Origin: Candidatus Alistipes stercoravium | GTDB taxonomy: Bacteria; Bacteroidota; Bacteroidia; Bacteroidales; Rikenellaceae | DNA: 33,958 bases | Direction: 5' to 3' | Assembly: GCA_019119615.1 (NCBI GenBank) | Contig: DWWQ01000045.1 | Location: forward strand, 1-33,958 | Shown here: one piece after another, positions 33,541 through 33,958 of the stretch | How positions within the stretch are numbered: the stretch's first letter is position 1 | How the letters are laid out: every line of letters begins with the position of its first letter | Program-made: the position numbers and the translations under genes | The notes under the pieces: generated by a model | Seen by the model: only the letters and a program-made list of their open reading frames with translations | What the model was told of the DNA's origin: nothing | Databases searched by the model: none

Positions 33541-33958
33541 GTGAAACGACTCGCTTGCCTGCTTCTTGCCGGAACGGCAATCGTTGTATCGGACGGGTGT
33601 ACGCAACCCGGCCGGCCGTATGCCGCGGATGTCGATCCGCAGGGCTGGAGAGCGGGCGCCGTACTTACCCTGCCGAACGACGACACGCTGGCGATGTACG
33701 ATCTGGAGATCTTCCTGCGCTGCAACGACCGCTTTGCGGAAGACACGCTGACGCTGCGTATCGAAACGATCACGCCCGACTCGCTGCATGTCGAGGAGTT
33801 CCTGCATGTCCCATTTCCGCAAAGCCACACCCCGGCAGCCGTCGCAAGGGAGACCAGGATTCCCTACCGTCGCCGGGTTCTCCTCCGGCAGTGCGGCGAT
33901 TACCGCATGATCCTTACGCCGACACGTCCCGTACGGGGTGTCGAAGCCGTCGGAGCCA
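33541..33958 (+). CDS. gldH: GldH-like lipoprotein, partial (runs off window)
   Basis: An open frame with GTG start (33541; the adjacent GTG at 33538 is equally possible) that runs 139 codons to the window end without a stop. The N-terminus MKRLACLLLAGTAIVVSDGC is a lipoprotein-like signal with Cys20, but Asp at -2 makes the lipobox unusual. The part near the end, GDYRMILTPTRPVRGVEAVG, resembles the closing GxYxF...GIxxVG pattern of GldH, a gliding or type IX secretion-associated lipoprotein. In this phylum gldH is, as I recall, often next to the PSP1/ricT gene. Identification rests on that pattern and context. Confidence 0.65.
   Translation, partial: MKRLACLLLAGTAIVVSDGCTQPGRPYAADVDPQGWRAGAVLTLPNDDTLAMYDLEIFLRCNDRFAEDTLTLRIETITPDSLHVEEFLHVPFPQSHTPAAVARETRIPYRRRVLLRQCGDYRMILTPTRPVRGVEAVGA

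Noticed and set aside
1..33958. CRISPR arrays, tRNA or rRNA genes, insertion sequences, prophage or attachment sites
   Set aside because: I saw no regularly spaced repeats, cloverleaf sequences, transposase or integrase motifs, or composition breaks.
1..33958. A restriction-modification or defence operon encoded inside the window to explain GTSAC depletion
   Set aside because: No gene here carries DNA methyltransferase (DPPY/PC-type) or nuclease motifs. If an enzyme is responsible, its gene lies elsewhere.

Overview
The window is a high-GC chromosomal segment from a member of the Bacteroidota, most likely order Bacteroidales and resembling Alistipes or another Rikenellaceae. This placement is inference from gene content and signals. 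Supporting evidence: recurrent TAnnTTTG (-7) and TTTG (-33) promoter elements, no Shine-Dalgarno pattern, GSCFA, DUF2851, DUF4377 and GldH-type proteins, a SecA of about 1,115 residues, and LpxK (a Gram-negative outer membrane). I see no phage, transposase, integrase, CRISPR array, tRNA or rRNA. It is mainly a housekeeping region of short operons.

Layout: typA; a DUF4377-like lipoprotein convergent with a DUF454 membrane protein; rpiB; ispE and a GSCFA gene diverging from a 33-bp promoter region; then a tight run of a PafA-like phosphatase homologue, sufE, a SufT-like DUF59 gene and a shortened DUF2851 gene. Next come secA and a dCMP deaminase, followed on the minus strand by a thioesterase and the lpxK-punA-ssb operon. 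An M23 peptidase, ispD, a PH-domain membrane protein and rubredoxin follow on the plus strand. Then come an acyl-CoA ligase (minus), queG (plus), a TPR protein (minus), tadA (minus) divergent from aspS (plus), an unrecognised lipoprotein (minus), rarA overlapping a YfcE-type phosphoesterase, a Clp-type unfoldase, a MATE transporter, ricT, and the start of a gldH-like gene that runs off the end.

Functions fall into translation and RNA modification (typA, aspS, tadA, queG, ricT), envelope biogenesis (lpxK, M23, secA, lipoproteins, ispD and ispE for isoprenoids), Fe-S assembly (sufE, DUF59), nucleotide metabolism (punA, dCMP deaminase), and genome or protein maintenance (ssb, rarA, Clp).

The most unusual signal is not a gene. 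The pentanucleotide GTSAC (GTCAC/GTGAC) is almost absent: I found two copies in about 34 kb, where tens are expected. All of the roughly 35 Val-Thr codon pairs I checked use GTT or GTA, although Val is otherwise mostly GTC/GTG. This points to a genome-wide GTSAC methyltransferase or restriction system that acts on this DNA but is not encoded here. Other points of interest are a PafA-like protein that appears to have lost most catalytic residues, near-leaderless divergent promoters, palindromes built from TTTCCC half-sites at the lpxK and MATE promoters, and a structured leader or small RNA upstream of an unknown lipoprotein.
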